Source: Desulfobacterales bacterium (lineage in GTDB: Bacteria; Desulfobacterota; DSM-4660; Desulfatiglandales; Desulfatiglandaceae). From it: 6,386 nucleotides of DNA. The notes below the pieces were generated by a model. The model did no database searches and had not been told where the DNA came from. It saw nothing but the letters and a program-made list of their open reading frames with translations. This document shows positions 5,065-6,386 of this stretch, piece after piece. Position numbers and translations under genes: made by a program. The stretch spans positions 1 to 6,386 of the forward strand of contig JAKLQB010000271.1 in assembly GCA_022013615.1 (NCBI GenBank), written 5' to 3'. Position 1 is the stretch's first letter. Each line of letters opens with the position of its first letter.

Positions 5065-5949
5065 TTACACTCTCTCAATCCTCTCCCATCCCCACAGGCC
5101 ATATGGTTTGAACAGGAGAAAGACCACCATAAAGACAAACGGTGCAATCTCTTTCACGCCGCCAGGGAAGAACTGATCGAGGTAAGTGCCTGCAAAATTC
5201 TGGAGGATACCAATAAGGATACCGCCTACAATGGCCCCTGGCACGGAATTGAGTCCGCCCAGGACCACGGCAGGCAATACCAATAGCCCCAAATAGCCTA
5301 CTGAAATATTGATGCCGTTAATGTTCCCGAGCAGGGCCCCGCCCACGCCTGCACTCATAAAGGCAATGGCCCAGGCAGCCGCATATACAAACCGGGCGCT
5401 CACACCAAGGGAAAGCGCGGCTGTCTCATCGTCTGCAGTTGCCTGCATTGAAAGGCCCCACCGGGTATATTTAAAAAATGCCACAAAAACGAGGAGCAGG
5501 ACAATGGCCAGGATAAAGGACCAGAGGTACACCGGAGATATCAAGAGAAAGCCAACCTTAAGAGGCTTGATGGAAAAAACAGGCGGGGTAAACACCCTTG
5601 TATCTGCTCCCCAGATAAATTGTGCTGCTCCCTTGAAAAAAAAGGAAAGTCCCACTGTTACCATAATAACCGTCAATATAGGTTCCCCGATGAGCTTATC
5701 CAAAAAGATCCGCTCGGTGAGAAAACCAAGGATGATACCCACAAGCAAGGTAAGGAGCACAGCGAAGAAAAAGGGAACTCCCATCTGGTGAAACGTATAC
5801 GCCACATAGGCCCCGATAAGGGTCAATTCCCCCATTGCCAGATTCAGGACACCCGAGCACTTATAGATAAGAACCCATCCAAGGGCTACAAGGGCATAGA
5901 TTCCGCCCACCATGATGCCCGTGGTCAATGACATAAAAAATAGTTCCAC
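5065..5949 (-). CDS. livH: Liv-type ABC transporter inner-membrane permease, LivH-like
   Basis: A 294-residue membrane permease of normal LivH length. Diagnostic segments: TGIMVGGIYALVALGWVLIY (10-29), SGVLNLAMGELTLIGAYVAY (32-51), GEPILTVIMVTVGLSFFFKG (88-107), and the EAA-type coupling loop TRWGLSMQATADDETAALSL (162-181) followed by the membrane segment at 186-207. LVLPAVVLGGLNSVPGAIVGG (223-243) closes the typical LivH core. It forms the heterodimeric pore with LivM. The start is GTG at 5949-5947: GGGGG stands 7 nt upstream, as for livK, and the distance from this codon to the GGIYAL motif is normal. The next in-frame ATG, codon 6, lacks a ribosome-binding site. It lies between two heptamer arrays in inverted orientation and 76 nt downstream of the S23-family gene. 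A LivG partner ATPase is not in the window. Confidence 0.94.
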   Translation of the reverse strand: MELFFMSLTTGIMVGGIYALVALGWVLIYKCSGVLNLAMGELTLIGAYVAYTFHQMGVPFFFAVLLTLLVGIILGFLTERIFLDKLIGEPILTVIMVTVGLSFFFKGAAQFIWGADTRVFTPPVFSIKPLKVGFLLISPVYLWSFILAIVLLLVFVAFFKYTRWGLSMQATADDETAALSLGVSARFVYAAAWAIAFMSAGVGGALLGNINGINISVGYLGLLVLPAVVLGGLNSVPGAIVGGILIGILQNFAGTYLDQFFPGGVKEIAPFVFMVVFLLFKPYGLWGWERIERV

Positions 5950-5956
5950 TCTTAAT

Positions 5957-5961
5957 CCCCC
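5957..5961 (-). promoter_or_regulatory. Ribosome-binding site that supports the GTG start of livH
   Basis: The minus strand reads GGGGG, 7 nt before GTG at 5949-5947. The same GGGGGA form and spacing occurs before livK, which strengthens the choice of GTG over the ATG five codons on. Confidence 0.65.
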
Positions 5962-5966
5962 GTTTT

Positions 5967-6008
5967 TAGTAAGCAGTAGGCAGTAAATAGTATGCAGTAA
6001 GCACTAAA
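5967..6008. repeat. CAGTARG heptamer array (six units), between the S23-family gene and livH
   Basis: Six period-7 units on the plus strand: TAGTAAG, CAGTAGG, CAGTAAA, TAGTATG, CAGTAAG, CACTAAA. The consensus is the reverse complement of the CYTACTG array at 5011-5059. It fills most of the 76-bp gap and ends 17 bp from the S23-family stop codon. Confidence 0.8.
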
Positions 6009-6025
6009 ACCGATCAAAAGAAATA

Positions 6026-6386
6026 TTATCGACAGAACTTATCGGATTTGTTGATCATGCCATACAACATTTTGTTTACTTCATTATACCTTTCCATAAC
6101 GTCTTGATATTGTTCATTATTGATGTATTCAAAATCTTTTGAAAAATCTAACCACACTTCGGTTTCACCGGCTTCTCCGGCACAGTCTATAAGTTTACTG
6201 ATAAAAGTCTTTTCGTAGCGTCTTTTTTTCCATGCCTCAGCCAGGTTTGCGGGCACACTTCTTGAGGATCGTCGTATCTGATCAGTTAGGGAATATTTTT
6301 CTTCGTTGGGATACCGTTTGGTTATTTCATGAATATCCAAAGCAATCTGATAGGCCAACGCATAAACTTTCAAATCTCTATATCCA
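6026..6386 (-). CDS. Four-helix-bundle protein, S23 / 23S rRNA intervening-sequence protein family (N-terminus cut by window edge)
   Basis: The frame is open to the window edge and reads GYRDLKVYALAYQIALDIHE at the start, then KRYPNEEKYSLTDQIRRSSR, SVPANLAEAWKKRRYEKTF, ISKLIDCAGEAGETEVWLDF and a last helix to FCR. This is the family's usual order: the YRDLKVY opening, the T-x-QIRRSS-x-S-x-PANLAEA turn between helices 1 and 2, and the acidic GEAGETEVWLDF of helix 3. The TTG at 6373 is not a believable start because the conserved GYRDL precedes it in frame; the true start lies a few codons beyond the window. These small proteins were first found in intervening sequences of 23S rRNA and also occur free-standing; the DGR accessory protein Avd has the same fold. 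Their role outside rRNA is not known. Here it is not in an rRNA gene but just upstream of livH, where livG might be expected. Confidence 0.88.
   Translation of the reverse strand, partial: GYRDLKVYALAYQIALDIHEITKRYPNEEKYSLTDQIRRSSRSVPANLAEAWKKRRYEKTFISKLIDCAGEAGETEVWLDFSKDFEYINNEQYQDVMERYNEVNKMLYGMINKSDKFCR

Noticed and set aside
5309..5791. 160-codon plus-strand ORF opposite livH
   Set aside because: It is antisense to a clear permease gene, rich in residues expected from reading a membrane-protein gene backwards, and resembles no family.
6371..6373. TTG as the start of the S23-family protein
   Set aside because: The frame continues upstream to the window edge with the conserved GYRD residues, so the true start lies outside the window.

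Overview
The window looks like a Gram-negative anaerobe of the former Deltaproteobacteria (Desulfobacterales or Syntrophobacterales type). This is inferred from protein style: a Liv-type transporter cluster joined to an acyl-CoA synthetase, a LivF with a basic tail, and intergenic short tandem repeats. No rRNA or other taxonomic marker is present. All seven genes lie on the minus strand, so transcription runs from high to low coordinates and gene order is given in that direction.

Layout in transcription order: (1) 6386-6026, a four-helix-bundle protein of the 23S rRNA intervening-sequence (S23/IVP) family, cut at its N-terminus by the window edge. (2) 5949-5065, LivH-type permease with a GTG start. 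(3) 4915-3803, LivM-type permease. (4) A 463-bp gap holding two structured palindromic elements, octamer repeats and an orphan Shine-Dalgarno. (5) 3339-2095, LivK-type periplasmic binding protein. (6) 2061-1252, LivF-type ATPase with a TTG start. (7) 1150-548, an LEA14/WHy-like lipoprotein closed by an intrinsic terminator at 504-540. (8) 469-1, the N-terminal third of an AMP-forming acyl-CoA synthetase that leaves the window.

Together LivH, LivM, LivK and LivF make most of a HAAT-family ABC importer. The second ATPase, LivG, is missing here and probably lies just beyond 6386, separated from livH by the S23-family gene. The adjacent acyl-CoA ligase suggests import followed by CoA activation of a carboxylic acid, so the substrate need not be a branched-chain amino acid.

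The unusual content is between the genes. At 3647-3795 there is a 149-bp element with 19-bp terminal inverted repeats (17/19 matching) and an 8-bp target duplication CCAATATT, inserted at the livM stop codon. It looks like a non-autonomous (MITE-type) relative of IS66. Next to it, 3477-3607 is a 131-bp palindrome whose arms would fold into a three-way junction with directly abutting stems. livH is flanked by heptamer arrays in inverted orientation (CYTACTG x7 and CAGTARG x6), and the second array adjoins the S23 gene. Most intergenic gaps carry a different 7-, 8- or 10-bp tandem repeat. No tRNA, rRNA, CRISPR array or transposase gene is visible.
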